Positions 11,544-22,095 of a stretch of DNA of 64,000 nt are shown here, piece after piece (position 1 is the first letter of the stretch; each line of letters begins with the position of its first letter). The notes under the pieces were generated by a model. The model saw nothing but the letters and a program-made list of their open reading frames with translations. It was not told the origin of the DNA and did no database searches. Location: contig OY723308.1 in NCBI GenBank assembly GCA_963210315.1, positions 1,798,001-1,862,000 on the forward strand, read 5' to 3'. This stretch comes from Rhynchopus euleeides (lineage: Eukaryota; Euglenozoa; Diplonemea; Diplonemida; Diplonemidae). A program made the position numbers and the translations under genes.

Positions 11544-13022
11544 ATGGCAGGCACTGTGCCCGGTGGCGGCACCCCCAATGCGTGGATCGGTGAGGGCGAG
11601 CCGGACGGAGGGCGGACGCTCTACAAAGGATTCCGCACACGGCACGGCAAGGAGGTGCACGTCGGGGACGATGTGATCGCACTGAAGGAGGGCATCCAAG
11701 ATGCAGCAGGTGTAGCAGAGGACGACACTGTGCAGTGCTTCGACATCTACCGCGTCTGTGCCATGCACGAGCAGGAGGGGCTGCGGAGGGCATCAGTGTT
11801 CCGCTGGCTGCAGGTCAACGACGAGGTGACGCGTGAATTCTTCAGCGAGAACCCTGTCATCCACCCACGCGAGGTGATACCGCAGCTGCCTGACACAGGC
11901 GACGACGAACACTTGATAGACGTGTCCCGCATCCACCACCGCGTGTGCATCCGCGGGGCCACCCCTGTGGACCTGGGCCTGTCCGACCTGCCCCAGCCCT
12001 ACGCAGAGCCTGTCATGCAGAAGCTCGTCGCCGCAAAGCTCGGCCTCCGTGGCCAGTCCCGCGGGGGGCAGGAGGGGCACATCTGCTGCTGGCCCTGCTT
12101 CCTGGAGAAGGCGGACCACTTCTGCAGCTTCCGCCACTGGGATGAGGGGCACGTGGACCCCCTGGATGAGACGGACGTGCCTACCGCAGACACCTTCCGC
12201 AAGAAGTGCAGCAGGCCACGCGACGGTGGGTTCTGCCCCATAGGCAACGCGCCAGAGGCCCCGCGGTGGCCCGACGGCGATGGGGGCAGCATTGACGACG
12301 ATTCGGATGCGCCTTCGAGCGTGCCTGAGGACCTGGGTAAGATGGCTGCTGACCTCGACCTTGTCGCAGCTGCTGATGCCGAGGAGAGCCGCCAGCAGCA
12401 GCAGCAGCAACAGCAGCAACAGGCGCTGGCAGCGGCGGCAGAAACCGCCCCGCCTGCCGGCGGAGGCAGCTATGTGCCGGACCCCACACAGCCACAGCAG
12501 CCGGAGGTGGTGGTTGGGGCAGAGAAGCAGCAGCAGCAACATGAGCAGCAGCAGGACGACGATGGGGCCTCAGAGGCAGAAGCGGGCTGCGCGGAGGGCG
12601 AGCACCCTGTGTATGGCATCGACTCTCTCGACGTGCTGCCCCACGAAGCCCTGCAGGGGCTCGTGGCGGAGTGCGCTGCGAAGGGTGGCAGTGGCGACGG
12701 CCCCGACAGGGAGGCCCTCGTGCTGCTGGCGCCCCTCCTCGGCGTGGCGGTGCCGCCGCGTGCGGAGGTGGCGACCCGGACACCCTCGCCGAAGGCGGGC
12801 AGCGGTGTGGCGGGCAGGCAGGGGCAGGCGTGCGGGTCGGAGGGGGTGCAGGGGGTGGAGCCGGCCTGCAGGCTGCCCAGCAGGGCGTGGCTGCAGGTCA
12901 CGGACAGCGAGGCGGTGCATGCGCAGGGGGACTACGCCAGGCTGCTGGCGTCCATCAACACAGACCTGGCGATGCTGCGGGAGGCGAGCATCCGGCCTCC
13001 GAAAAAACGGGCTCGGCGGTGA
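11544..13022 (+). CDS. BAH-domain protein with polyglutamine tracts
   Basis: 492 aa from ATG 11544 (MAGTVPGGG...). The frame is open further upstream but without domain-like sequence. Residues ~33-140 resemble a bromo-adjacent homology (BAH) domain: HVGDDVIALKEG, QCFDIYRVCAMHEQ, then VFRWLQVNDEVTREFF, EVIPQLP and DVSRIHHRVCI, which follow the usual strand order ending in a conserved cysteine strand. A Cys/His-rich segment follows (CCWPCFLEKADHFCSFRHW...CSRPRDGGFC), possibly metal binding. The C-terminal half is low complexity with CAG/CAA-encoded glutamine runs (12394-12420 and ~12526-12556) and ends in a basic PPKKRARR, a likely nuclear localisation signal. BAH proteins usually read chromatin or act in transcriptional silencing; that role is inferred from the domain only. 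Confidence 0.7.
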   Translation: MAGTVPGGGTPNAWIGEGEPDGGRTLYKGFRTRHGKEVHVGDDVIALKEGIQDAAGVAEDDTVQCFDIYRVCAMHEQEGLRRASVFRWLQVNDEVTREFFSENPVIHPREVIPQLPDTGDDEHLIDVSRIHHRVCIRGATPVDLGLSDLPQPYAEPVMQKLVAAKLGLRGQSRGGQEGHICCWPCFLEKADHFCSFRHWDEGHVDPLDETDVPTADTFRKKCSRPRDGGFCPIGNAPEAPRWPDGDGGSIDDDSDAPSSVPEDLGKMAADLDLVAAADAEESRQQQQQQQQQQALAAAAETAPPAGGGSYVPDPTQPQQPEVVVGAEKQQQQHEQQQDDDGASEAEAGCAEGEHPVYGIDSLDVLPHEALQGLVAECAAKGGSGDGPDREALVLLAPLLGVAVPPRAEVATRTPSPKAGSGVAGRQGQACGSEGVQGVEPACRLPSRAWLQVTDSEAVHAQGDYARLLASINTDLAMLREASIRPPKKRARR

Positions 13023-13517
13023 CACGCGCAGTGTGTGGGAGGGGCGCACCCCCCCAACCGAACAGACCCACCCACTGCGTGCCTCGGTGGGGCGCTGCAT
13101 TTCAAAGCGAGGCGGGTGTGTTTGTGGGGGAGGCCGTCTTGGCTTCGTGTTTGTCCGGTGGTGCGGTGTGCTGGACCCCTTCCCCCTCCACTGCCGTTCG
13201 TCTCTCCCCGTTGCTGTGTGGGGTGTGTGTGTGTGGGTGGGTGGCTATCCTGCCACGGTACTCTGTGAGGTGCTCTCCGACCCCAGATTTGCACCCCGCC
13301 CCTGCCCCCTTAGCTAAGCACCCACTGTGTCATTTCGCTTGTGAGTGGAATCGCCGGGCTCAGCACATTTCACATTCAACTCACCACATTGGGGTGCACA
13401 CAGGTGCTTTACACTAAGCTTTATACACAGCGAGGGCACGGACGGCTTGCAACACAGCCAGCAAAGAGGGAGCAGGGGTTGTAGGTCGAGAGGCAGCGGC
13501 AGGAGGCAGCAGGAGCC
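13023..13517. other. Intergenic, nothing recognised
   Basis: No supported gene. It contains the 3' flank of the BAH gene and the leader of the dynein light chain. Confidence 0.5.
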
Positions 13518-15177
13518 ATGTCTGAGATCGAGGACACCTTCAACCGGATCAACCAGCACAAGGGGGTGCTTGGGATCCTTATTGTCAACTCCGATGGGGC
13601 GCCCATCAAGACGACCATCGAGGACGCGAATATCTCCAACCAATACGCGCAGCTGATCACGGCTCTCACAGGGAAGGTGTGTTGCATGTAGTGACATCAG
13701 TGTTCGTACAAGCATGCTTCAAAAAATCATGGGTAAAGGACTAATTAGCCCACAACTTTTCCAGAAATGCCAATTCAGGCCCAAACTTATTGCAAAATTC
13801 CAATGTAGACCACCACTTATTGGAAAATGCCAATTCAACCCAGCCACTTTTTCAAAAATGCCAATTCAACCCAACCACTTTTGTGAAAATTCCAATTCAA
13901 CCCAACCAGCTGCTGAAGGCAAGAGAGTCTTTGGGGAGGCCCCTGAATTCCCAGAAGGATTCAACATGGCTCTTGTTGAAATCCTTGTGCACCCGGATGT
14001 TGTTGGCAACATGCCTGGCGCACACCATTCGGGCAGCGCGGGGCAGCACTGCCGGAAGGGCCTCGAGGAGGCCCTTGTCCCGGTCCGGGGCACACGTTGT
14101 GCCCTCCCCCTCGCCAGGGGAAAGGGCAGCTCTCACCTTTTCCAGAAACATCGTCCACCCGTCCTTGGAGCATTGGCCTGAGGCGCCCAAACGCCTCCTC
14201 CTCTGGACCCCAGATGTGTGTTTTTGCCGCTGCGAGGACTCTCATCGCCTTCTTCGAATCCGCCGTGTCGCCCCTGTCCGTGAGCAGAGCCCTCATGTGC
14301 GAGGGGGTCATGCGGGGGTTTTCTCTGACGACGCCTGCAAACTCCTTTCCCAAAGTGGTTGTCTCCCCGTATGTCTTGCGCTTGTGGTGTGCGGCAGTGC
14401 AGGTGTGTTCGGCGTGCAAATGGACAACAACCTCCCCCTCCTGGAGAGAGGCCGTCACACGGTACGGGCAACTTTCGTCGGAATCGTCTGACCCACAAAT
14501 ATGTGTCATCCTGGTGGACTCGCACCTCGTCCTCTTTAGCGTCCTCTGCTGCTCTGCCGCTTGTATTGTGAGTGCGTCGTGCAGGGCTTCAATTGTGAAG
14601 AATGTGTCTCCGGTACCAACCATTGTGTTTTGTGAGGGGGGCATCCCTCCTGAGGTGTGGGGTGTGTGGGCGGAGGTGTACATCAGCGGCTGGGTTGAAT
14701 TGGAATTTTCACAAAAGTGGTTGGGTTGAATTGGCATTTTTGAAAAAGTGGCTGGGTTGAATTGGCATTTTCCAATAAGTGGTGGTCTACATTGGAATTT
14801 TGCAATAAGTTTGGGCCTGAATTGGCATTTCTGGAAAAGTTGTGGGCTAATTAGTCCTTTACCCAAAAATCATGCTGCTGCACGACAGCACGAATAAACG
14901 AATGTAACGCCCCAACCGCCCCAACTCCAACTACCACCACAGGCACGGCATTGCGTGCGTGATCTCGACCCGACCAACGAGCTGACGTTCCTGCGGATCC
15001 GCTCGAAGAAGCACGAGATCATGGTATGTTGTGAGATGTTCTGATGATGAGTCAGACACGCGAATCGCACGAACTATTCACCATACACCACACACACACC
15101 CACAGGTGGCGCCTGACAAGGACTACATCCTGATTGTTATCCAGAACCCCAACAACGACAGTGCAACCACCATCTAG
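13518..15177 (+). CDS. Dynein light chain, roadblock/LC7 type
   Basis: Three exons, 13518-13676, 14943-15023 and 15106-15177, giving 103 aa, the usual roadblock length. The protein starts [20 protein letters not shown] and contains the family pattern: an N-terminal helix, GxxGxLIVNSDGxPIKTT, [10 protein letters not shown], the central [20 protein letters not shown] strand pair, and a final [11 protein letters not shown] strand. Roadblock light chains bind dynein intermediate chains as homodimers in cytoplasmic or axonemal dynein. Intron 1 (GTGTGT...CCACAG) is 1266 nt because a Mutator-like transposon sits inside it. Intron 2 is 82 nt with GTATGT...CCACAG. Both introns fall between codons and the product is unbroken. 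Confidence 0.93.
13731..14864 (-). mobile_element. Mutator-like (MULE) DNA transposon, internally deleted
   Basis: 1134 bp with ~180-bp terminal inverted repeats beginning GGGTAAAGGACTAATTAGCC, flanked by a 9-bp duplication AAAAATCAT (13722-13730 and 14865-14873). Long TIRs and a 9-bp duplication are hallmarks of MULEs. The interior encodes transposase fragments on the minus strand but lacks the catalytic core. Sub-terminal motifs (gccaattcaacccaaccact and variants) repeat several times within each arm. It lies within intron 1 of the roadblock gene, antisense to it. Confidence 0.85.
13906..14660 (-). pseudogene. Remnants of a MULE transposase
   Basis: On the minus strand, about 14660-14250 encodes a MuDR/FLYWCH-like zinc-binding N-terminal region: [12 protein letters not shown]...CPYRVTAS...[11 protein letters not shown], followed by a helical part ([17 protein letters not shown]). 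In a different frame, about 14190-13906 encodes a C-terminal transposase piece with [17 protein letters not shown], resembling the segment after the catalytic domain in MULE transposases. The DDE core between them is missing and the frames are disrupted, so no active transposase is made here. Confidence 0.6.
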
Positions 15178-16172
15178 ATGTGTGAGGGTCGTTCTCCGTC
15201 TTCCTTCTCTCTCTCTCTTCCATGTCATGTAAGTTCTAAACACGGCAAAGAAAAGCCATGCCTTCTGCTTTGCAACATTTGAATGGCCCGGGCGGGAGGG
15301 GGGAGCGTGCGTGTGTGGGGCTGGTGGTGGAGGGGGTGGTGGAAGTCATTATTCTCTCTCTCTCTCTGCCACCCACCCCCCGCATGCTGGGCAGCAAAGT
15401 GTTGAATATTCCCTGTGGGCACGCACCTTCAGATTATTCACACTTCCCGCCCCCTCTATCTCTCTCTCTCTCTCTCTCTCGCTCTGTTGATGCTCTGACA
15501 CCCCACACGCCTGCACCCCAGCCACCGCTCCAGCCATTGGATCTGCTGCGAACGCTAAATGCGTTGTTCTGCAGACGTGTGTGATACCAAGTGGAGCCCG
15601 CCACCCACCAAACAGAGGCACGCTCAAAAAGGAGGGCCGCGCTCTGCCGCGCGCTCCAACACTTCTCCAAAAAGAGATTCACTCGCGTGTGTGTGTGTAT
15701 ATGTTGTGTGCCGTAGGCGCGTCTTCTCGTCGTTCTACCTTCACCCGACTCTGCTCCACAGCACACTGTGGCCGGTCTGCTTGTGAGTGTTGGGGCCTGT
15801 CTGGTGGCTGCTGCAGGTGTGAGGCCTGTCGGAGGTGGTGGGTAGGGTGTGTGCGGCAGATGCATTGACACCCCAGGGCGCGCCGACAGAAACAAACCAG
15901 AAAAATAAGTCGAAAAACAACAGAAACAGAACAGAACGAAGTTACTATACGTATATAGGCCGCCTGCCAACAGAGGACACAACCTAGTTACACAGCCCCC
16001 TCAGAGCTGCGTCGGTCCACCCGCCCCGCCCCAGTGGGTTTGTTTGTGGTTGTGCCAGTCAGGCCGCAGCATCGGGAGGCCTTGTGCCTTTTCTGCCTGC
16101 TCTAAGGCCGCCTCTTCAGCTGCACCGCCCACCCACCAGGAGCTCCAGCCCTTTTAAAACACAGCCTTCACC
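15178..16172. other. Intergenic, contains a short (CT)n run
   Basis: A CT microsatellite lies at about 15461-15481. The last ~45 bases (agctccagcccttttaaaac plus the following cacagccttcacc) recur before profilin copy 3 and probably hold the proximal promoter or leader. Confidence 0.5.
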
Positions 16173-16696
16173 ATGTCTTGGGACAGCTACGTGGACAACA
16201 TGATCCAGTCGGGCAACGTGTCCCACGGTGCCCTGCTCGGGATTGACGGCAGCGTGTGGGCGAAGGACGCCAACTTCGCGCTGACCCCGGAGGAGGCCGT
16301 CGCGATTGCCGGCGGGATGGGCGAGGTGTCCGGGCAGTACTTCCAGGACAACGGGTGCACCATCGGGGGGACGAAGTACTTCACCCTGCGCATGATGGGT
16401 GACGAGGGGCTGTACTACGGCAAGAAGGGTGCGGCAGGTGTGTGCATTGCACGCTCCACCCAGTGCCTGGTCCTCGGTGTGTACGCGGAGGGCACCACCG
16501 CCGGCCAGTGCAACGTGACCGTCGAGGGGATGAAGGTATGCCGCTTCCTGACGCTCCGCCACAGCACAACCTATTCCCACAACACACCCGTGCTTACTAG
16601 CATGCAAGCGGTGCCTGTGCCTGCCCTCCTCCGCTTCCCCATTCACACCCCCAACACCCACACCCACAGGACTACCTGGTCGGTGCCGGGTACTAG
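16173..16696 (+). CDS. Profilin, copy 1
   Basis: Exons 16173-16535 and 16670-16696 give 128 aa and a TAG stop. The N-terminus MSWDSYVDNMIQSGNVSHGA is the profilin actin/poly-proline signature (SWxxYVD). The middle (ALLGIDGSVWAKD, YFTLRMMG, YYGKKGAAGVCIA) and the C-terminal DYLVGAGY complete the fold. Length and pattern are close to Acanthamoeba-type profilins. Profilin binds monomeric actin, poly-proline and phosphoinositides in the cytosol. The 134-nt intron starts GTATGC and ends CCCACAG. It is the first of four copies with near-identical coding sequence. Confidence 0.95.
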
Positions 16697-17386
16697 GCAT
16701 CCGATTGAGTTGAGAAGCAACGTCCGATGGCAGCAGCACCGCAAGTGATTTCTCTTGCCAATTTGCAGAGCTGCCAGCCATCCCTGACCGTTTAAAACAG
16801 GCTGCTTTCTACGCCCGTCGTATACTGAGATGTTATACCCCACCCGGCGGGTTTCGTTTTTTTTTACTATTTTTTTTTGCGCATTTTATATTCCATGTTT
16901 TTTCGCTGCGAATGTGAAAACCACGCGTGGCCCGCTTCTCCCCAAGCAGCCACACCACCAGGTGGCGATATAGAAATGCAGTGCCGCAGCAGGAATCCCC
17001 CCCCGCACCCACTCACGCCCTGCGCTGGACTACTGGCAAAGGGCACACGTGCGGGCGGCTACCCCCTGCGCTTCTTCTGTTCGACACACGCGTTTCCCTT
17101 TGTGCTGAACCTGCGCTGCACCCACGAGTGGCGCACATGCAACCCAGAAAAAGTAATGAAGGAATATGACAAAGGATGCACCTGCCTGCAACCCTTTCTA
17201 CCTGGCCGTGGTCAGGGAGGGCATGGGTACGGGTGTGGGTGTGGAGACCACGCCAAGAGCGGGTTGCTCGGTGGGCTCCACACTCGTATAAAATGATTCA
17301 CGTGTGGGTGTGGGTGTCGTGGGGTGGTAGGGAAAGCCAACCCAGGCAGTTATATATAACGTCTTGTTCAGGGACAACTGATTTTT
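16697..17386. other. Intergenic, nothing recognised
   Basis: A 139-codon open frame (16877-17296) has no domain and atypical composition. I see no supported gene. Confidence 0.45.
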
Positions 17387-17636
17387 TTTGCACATAACAC
17401 ACCTGTGTGGTACGGGAAATGCTACGAGGAACGCGATGGACTCGGGACTGCTGCTGGCCTCTCTTGCTATGGTTTACTTATGTTTCGTGCTCCACCTGCT
17501 CCACCTCATTCTGCACTTCAGATGATCCACTTCACGTGGGTTACGGGGTTTGGGACAACGATGATATGTTGTGTCCGACGACAAGGTAAGGTAAGCTCAT
17601 CGAGGTACACCAAACCGGAGTTGTCAAATCAAAAAA
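17387..17636 (+). repeat. 250-bp direct repeat Q, left copy
   Basis: It matches 21736-21985 almost perfectly; a C/T difference in the 'gtgctccacctg' segment is visible. Part of it could be exonic: ATGGACTCGGGACTGCTGCT opens a hydrophobic signal-like peptide, and a later segment DPLHVGYGVWDNDDMLCPTT ends at a plausible 5' splice site (aag|gtaaggtaag). I do not recognise the product. Together with its twin it brackets the tandem-array block. Confidence 0.8.
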
Positions 17637-17639
17637 GAC

Positions 17640-18445
17640 ACACCGCCCGAGGGGCAATTGGTGTGACACAACAGCGATGACACAACCACTCTGCCCGAGG
17701 GGGCGCGTTTTTAGCGACCGAGACCTCCTCTCCTGACTGAGGGACACACGATCTGACCGTCCGAGAGACGCAGCATTCTACCCTGCCCGAGGGGCACCCA
17801 CTCTCCTGACCGAGAGACACGCAGTCTTGCCCGAGGGGCACCTGGTTTCCTGACCGAGACAATATTCTGCCCGAGGGGCACTCACTCTCCCGACCGAGAG
17901 ACACGCAGTTTTGCTCGAGGGGCACCTGTTCTCCTGACCGAGACAATATTCTGCCCGAGGGGCACCCACTCTCCCGACCGAGAGACGCAGCATCTCGCCC
18001 GAGGGGCACCTGTTCTCCTGATCGAGACAAAAATTTTGCCCGAGGGGCACCTACTCTCCCGACCGAGAGACACGCAGTCTTGCCCGAGGGGCACCTGTTC
18101 TCCTGACCGAGACAATATTCTGCCCGAGGGGCATCCACTCTCCCGACCGAGAGACGCAGCATCTCGCCCGAGGGGCACCTGTTCTCCTGACCGAGACAAT
18201 ATTCTGCCCGAGGGGCACTCACTCTCCCGACCGAGAGACACGCAGTTTTGCCCGAGGGGCACCCGTTATCCTGACCGAGACAAAACTATGCCCGAGGGGC
18301 ACCCACTCTCCCGACCGAGAGACGCAGCATCTCGCCCGAGGGGCACCTGTTCTCCTGACCGAGACAAAAATTTTGCCCGAGGGGCACCCGCTCTCCCGAC
18401 CGAGAGATACACAATCTTGCCCGAGGGGCACCAAATCCCGACCGA
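17640..18445. repeat. Tandem array 1: alternating 44- and ~40-bp units (84-bp dimer)
   Basis: Units start GCCCGAGGGGCACC. Type A continues cactctcccgaccgagagac and is ~44 bp. Type B continues tgttctcctgaccgagacaa and is ~40 bp. They alternate A-B-A-B for most of the array. Long open frames on both strands are a by-product of the 84-bp period (divisible by 3), and their translations are pure repeats. Confidence 0.85.
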
Positions 18446-18890
18446 GAAGACGACCCTCACACCATGCTCGTGTCAGGTCTCAAGAGGGCCGAAGCCGCGG
18501 TTGAGGACAACAACACCCCCACGCACTGGTTCTAATAAATGACGGCGAGGTGCACGGGGGGATCAGCACGAAGGAGGGGCGCAAAAAGATGGGGATGATG
18601 ACGCCGTGGTGTTCAAGGTGGTCCTCCGCCGCTTATGAACGTGACAGCGGGACAGCGCTGCGCCCGTGGCCGCAGCGGATTGAGGACATTCCCATCAGCC
18701 ATCGAGACTATCACCGCGCCTCGCCGAAAACCTGCTTCACGCTTGATCGCGCTCAAGGTTTCCAAACGCATACTTCAGCTGGAGGTTCCGTCACAGAGGC
18801 GCTGACAAAGGCGGGACCAAGAGCAACAGTCGGGTGCTGATAAATGGGTCGATACTGATGCAGCAAAGTGACGTCAGTGATATCCAACTC
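18446..18890. other. Unique-looking sequence between the two arrays
   Basis: No repeat unit and no recognised gene. Short open segments exist (for example from ATG 18462) but show no domain. Confidence 0.4.
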
Positions 18891-19715
18891 CTACTTTCCT
18901 GACCGAGACACGATCTTGCCGAGGAGCATCGGACCGAGACACCCACTTCTGCCTGAGGGGCACCTAGCCGAGACGCATTTTTCCTGCCCGAGGGGCATCT
19001 CGCCGAGACATTACCTGCCTGAGGGGCACCTGGCCACGACATACCTACAGCTTACGCTTGCGGGGCACCCTGCCTGAGGAGCACCTGGCCAAGACATACA
19101 CTTCCGCCTACGAGGCACCCTGCCCGAGGGGCACCTGGCCAAGACATACACTTCTGCCTACGAGGCACCCTGCCCGAGGGGCACCTGGCCAAGACATACA
19201 CTTCCGCCTACGAGGCACCCTGCCCGAGGGGCACCTGGCCAAGACAGACACTTCCGCCTACGAGGCACCCTGCCCGAGGGGCACCTGGCCAAGACATACA
19301 CTTCCGCCTACGAGGCACCCTGCCCGAGGGGCACCTGGTCAAGACATACATTTCCGCCTACGGGGCACCCTGCCTGAGGGGCATCTGGCCGCGACATACA
19401 CTTCCGCCTACGGGGCACCCTGCCTGAGGGGCACCTGGCCAAGACGCACATTCATGCCCGAGGGACACCGGGCCGAGACATTACATTCCCTGCCTGAGGG
19501 ACACCTGGCCGAGACACATTCCTGCCGAGGGGCACTCACTCCCGACCGCGAGACGCAGGATTTTGCCTGAGGGGCACCTCCTCTCCTGACCGAGACACAA
19601 CCCCGCCCAGCACAGTGCCGAGGGGCATTTACGCTTTCGACTGGAATACCGAGCCTGACCCGGGGAGACACAATCGTGCCACAATCGTGAGGGGCATACT
19701 CTCTTGATTGAGAAA
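18891..19715. repeat. Tandem array 2: ~50-bp units sharing the GCCCGAGGGGCACC core
   Basis: The central part (about 19078-19440) repeats GCCCGAGGGGCACCTGGCCA plus agacatacacttccgcctacgaggcaccct with an exact 50-bp period. The flanks decay into irregular units. A 50-bp period is not a multiple of three, so the array cannot encode a repeat protein in one frame. Confidence 0.85.
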
Positions 19716-21680
19716 TACACCTTTTTTGCCCGAGCGACGGCACCTGAAGGCGGAAGGGTGGCCTGTCACACACAGCCTGCCAGATCCAGCTCGAGCACGG
19801 TGACGCGACGTGAGCTTTCCGAGGGCGACAGTTTTCGTGTACCAATGCAACGCCCCCGGACACGCCCCCGAGAAGCCGGCACGTCTGTCGTGCCCAGCTT
19901 ATCTGCGCGAATGCCGACTACGCGCACCCCGGCGTCAAGCGGATGCCCGCACACGCCCCAAGCGGGGCATACTCCGTCGAAGCATAGTCTCCCTGCCGGG
20001 GGACACACATTCAAGCCTGCATTATTCACAGGGGTCAGGGGGAGTTCCGGGCGTCTGGGGCCCGGTGTTGAGACGTACGACCTCACAGTTCCATGCAGGG
20101 AAGGGGAGCTGCTGACTGGACACCTGCGAGGTGCCGTGGGACATACACAGAGATCAGGTATCCAACACAGCCGAGACGCTCTCCCAAGCTGCACTGCTCG
20201 GGGAGCAAAAGAAGCAGCGACTGAGAGACGCGTCCGCATCGCCTGTGTCAGCGGTGCCGCCGCTGAGGGGGTCCACCGAAACCGCAGCCATGGCAGCGGG
20301 CCGAGATCATTCCACAAGGTTGGGGGGCAGTCAGCCAGTCTTCCCGAGTACCCAGCAGCCTACTCGACAAGCCCGAACAGCGACTGCAGCGTGCGACAAG
20401 CTCCGGTCCGCGGGGACTCACCTCTCTCATTAAGAAGGCGACTCCGAGAATCCTTCTGGCATGCCCACACCTCCAGGGCCTCGAATTTCCTCACGCACCG
20501 GGAAATACGCCCTCCACACTGAGTCCGGGCGTTACCACTGAATCGACGCCACGTGGGGCCACAGGGCCTCCGTTTGATGCGCTGTCTACGAGGCGGGCGA
20601 TGGGGCAGGTACAGTGGGGATCAGCCCAGTGGGAAGGGGGCCGCAGGAACGTGTTGTCCACCGCTCGAGCGGAGTTCAGGAGACGACAGTGCGCGCGATC
20701 GCCCTCTTTCACCCAGAAGGGCCGGCACCTCTCACACCTACCCCTGGGCACTCCATGCAGCGTCTCCAGTGCGCCATGAAGAGGCGCGTTGGGCTTCACC
20801 CCGCAACTCGCTCGCAGCCAGCGAAGACCGGAGAGGACACAGAGAGCCACAGAGCGATCGAGATCACGCCGGAAAGCACCGGGTGTTGGCCGGGCTCCCG
20901 AAGGGCGAGAGTTTAAGACGGCCGGACAGTAGACTGCTGCGGAGGAGCTGGGAGGCGAGTTTCAGACTGTGATTTCTCGATCCGCCGAGCCCTGTCCCCA
21001 GGCGAGAGCTGCCGGGTCATGGTGGCTGAATATGCACGAGCGTCGCGGTGGTGGTGCTGGGAGCGCACCAGAGGACTGTCACGCTGAGGGGCTGGGCATG
21101 GCCACTGACTACCTGGATACGGCCGTCTCAGTGCATCGCCCGGGGTGCAAAACGACATCGAGGATGTCAGGAAGAAGGGTCATGTGGGCACACACCAATA
21201 TGTCGGAGACGTGAAGAAGCCTCGAGGGGAAGGGTTCCCCAGGGGATGGAGGATCCCGAAGAGGTACAGGGTGAGGATTCAAATACCCGGAGTGGGAAAC
21301 GCACCAGACGTCGGGGGTCAGCCAAGAGCGGGTGGTTGCAGCACAGGCGGGGCTGTGTGCAACCTTTGCCCCCTTAGTTTCGCCGGGTTGAGACGCATCA
21401 ACTCTCTCGCCGGGTGCGGCAACTGGAGAGACAGGCATGTTGTCGATAGGGCACACCAAGAATCACGAGGCTGACCACACGACGGCGGCACACGGCCGAG
21501 GCAGGCGGATCCCCTCAGCGAGTGAGGTTCGATCGTTTTCCGTACAAGGTGCTCGTGACAACGTAGAAAGCGGTACATTACCATCGGAGGGATGCATACG
21601 ATGGGCGACGGAGCCTGATCACTTCAATAGTAGACCGTTCGCGCGGCGTCCCTAAGTCCTTGGGTCCTAAGGGTCCTGGG
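19716..21680. other. ~2 kb without recognisable genes, right of the arrays
   Basis: Many short open frames on both strands, none with a recognisable domain or the host codon pattern. Scattered gaggggcac/ccgagac words suggest eroded array sequence. I see no RNA gene. Confidence 0.4.
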
Positions 21681-22095
21681 TGGAAGCGTCCAATGCAACA
21701 CTCACAGCATAGAGGCCAAGTGTTTCTCGTAGTATTTTGCACATAACACACCTGTGTGGTACGGGAAATGCTACGAGGAACGCGATGGACTCGGGACTGC
21801 TGCTGGCCTCTCTTGCTATGGTTTACTTATGTTTCGTGCTCTACCTGCTCCACCTCATTCTGCACTTCAGATGATCCACTTCACGTGGGTTACGGGGTTT
21901 GGGACAACGATGATATGTTGTGTCCGACGACAAGGTAAGGTAAGCTCATCGAGGTACACCAAACCGGAGTTGTCAAATCAAAAAAAAATATGGGGGGGGG
22001 GGGGTTCAAAGTGCAAGAGGTGGAGCCCGTTCAACAGGTGGAAGCGTCCAATGCAACACTCACAGCATAGAGGCCAAGTGTTTCTCGTAGTATTT
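21681..22095 (+). repeat. Right flank of the array block: repeat P, repeat Q, spacer, repeat P
   Basis: Repeat P (~57 bp, TGGAAGCGTCCAATGCAACA to cgtagtatttt) lies at 21681-21737 and again at 22038-22095. Between them lie the right copy of the 250-bp repeat Q (21736-21985) and a ~50-bp G-rich spacer. The P/Q junction falls in a T-run, as does the left edge of the first Q at 17387. The order Q-[arrays]-P-Q-spacer-P suggests duplication or recombination around an ancestral Q-spacer-P sequence. Confidence 0.7.

Noticed and set aside
12280-13317. 345-codon open frame overlapping the BAH gene
   Set aside because: Arginine-rich out-of-frame shadow of the BAH gene.
16877-17296. 139-codon open frame between profilin 1 and the arrays
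   Set aside because: No recognisable domain, poor start context, and proline/cysteine-rich translation typical of chance frames in GC-rich DNA.
17629-18542. Repeat-rich open frames on both strands (197 and 168 codons)
   Set aside because: They exist because the 84-bp tandem repeat is a multiple of three. The translations are pure repeats with no start context, splice signals or domain.
17640-19715. CRISPR-like regular repeats
   Set aside because: There are no unique spacers between repeats, the units themselves drift, and the surrounding genes are eukaryotic.
17387-21985. LTR retrotransposon (250-bp direct repeats as LTRs)
   Set aside because: No gag, pol, primer-binding site or polypurine tract between the repeats, the repeats lack TG...CA ends, and the extra P repeats do not fit.
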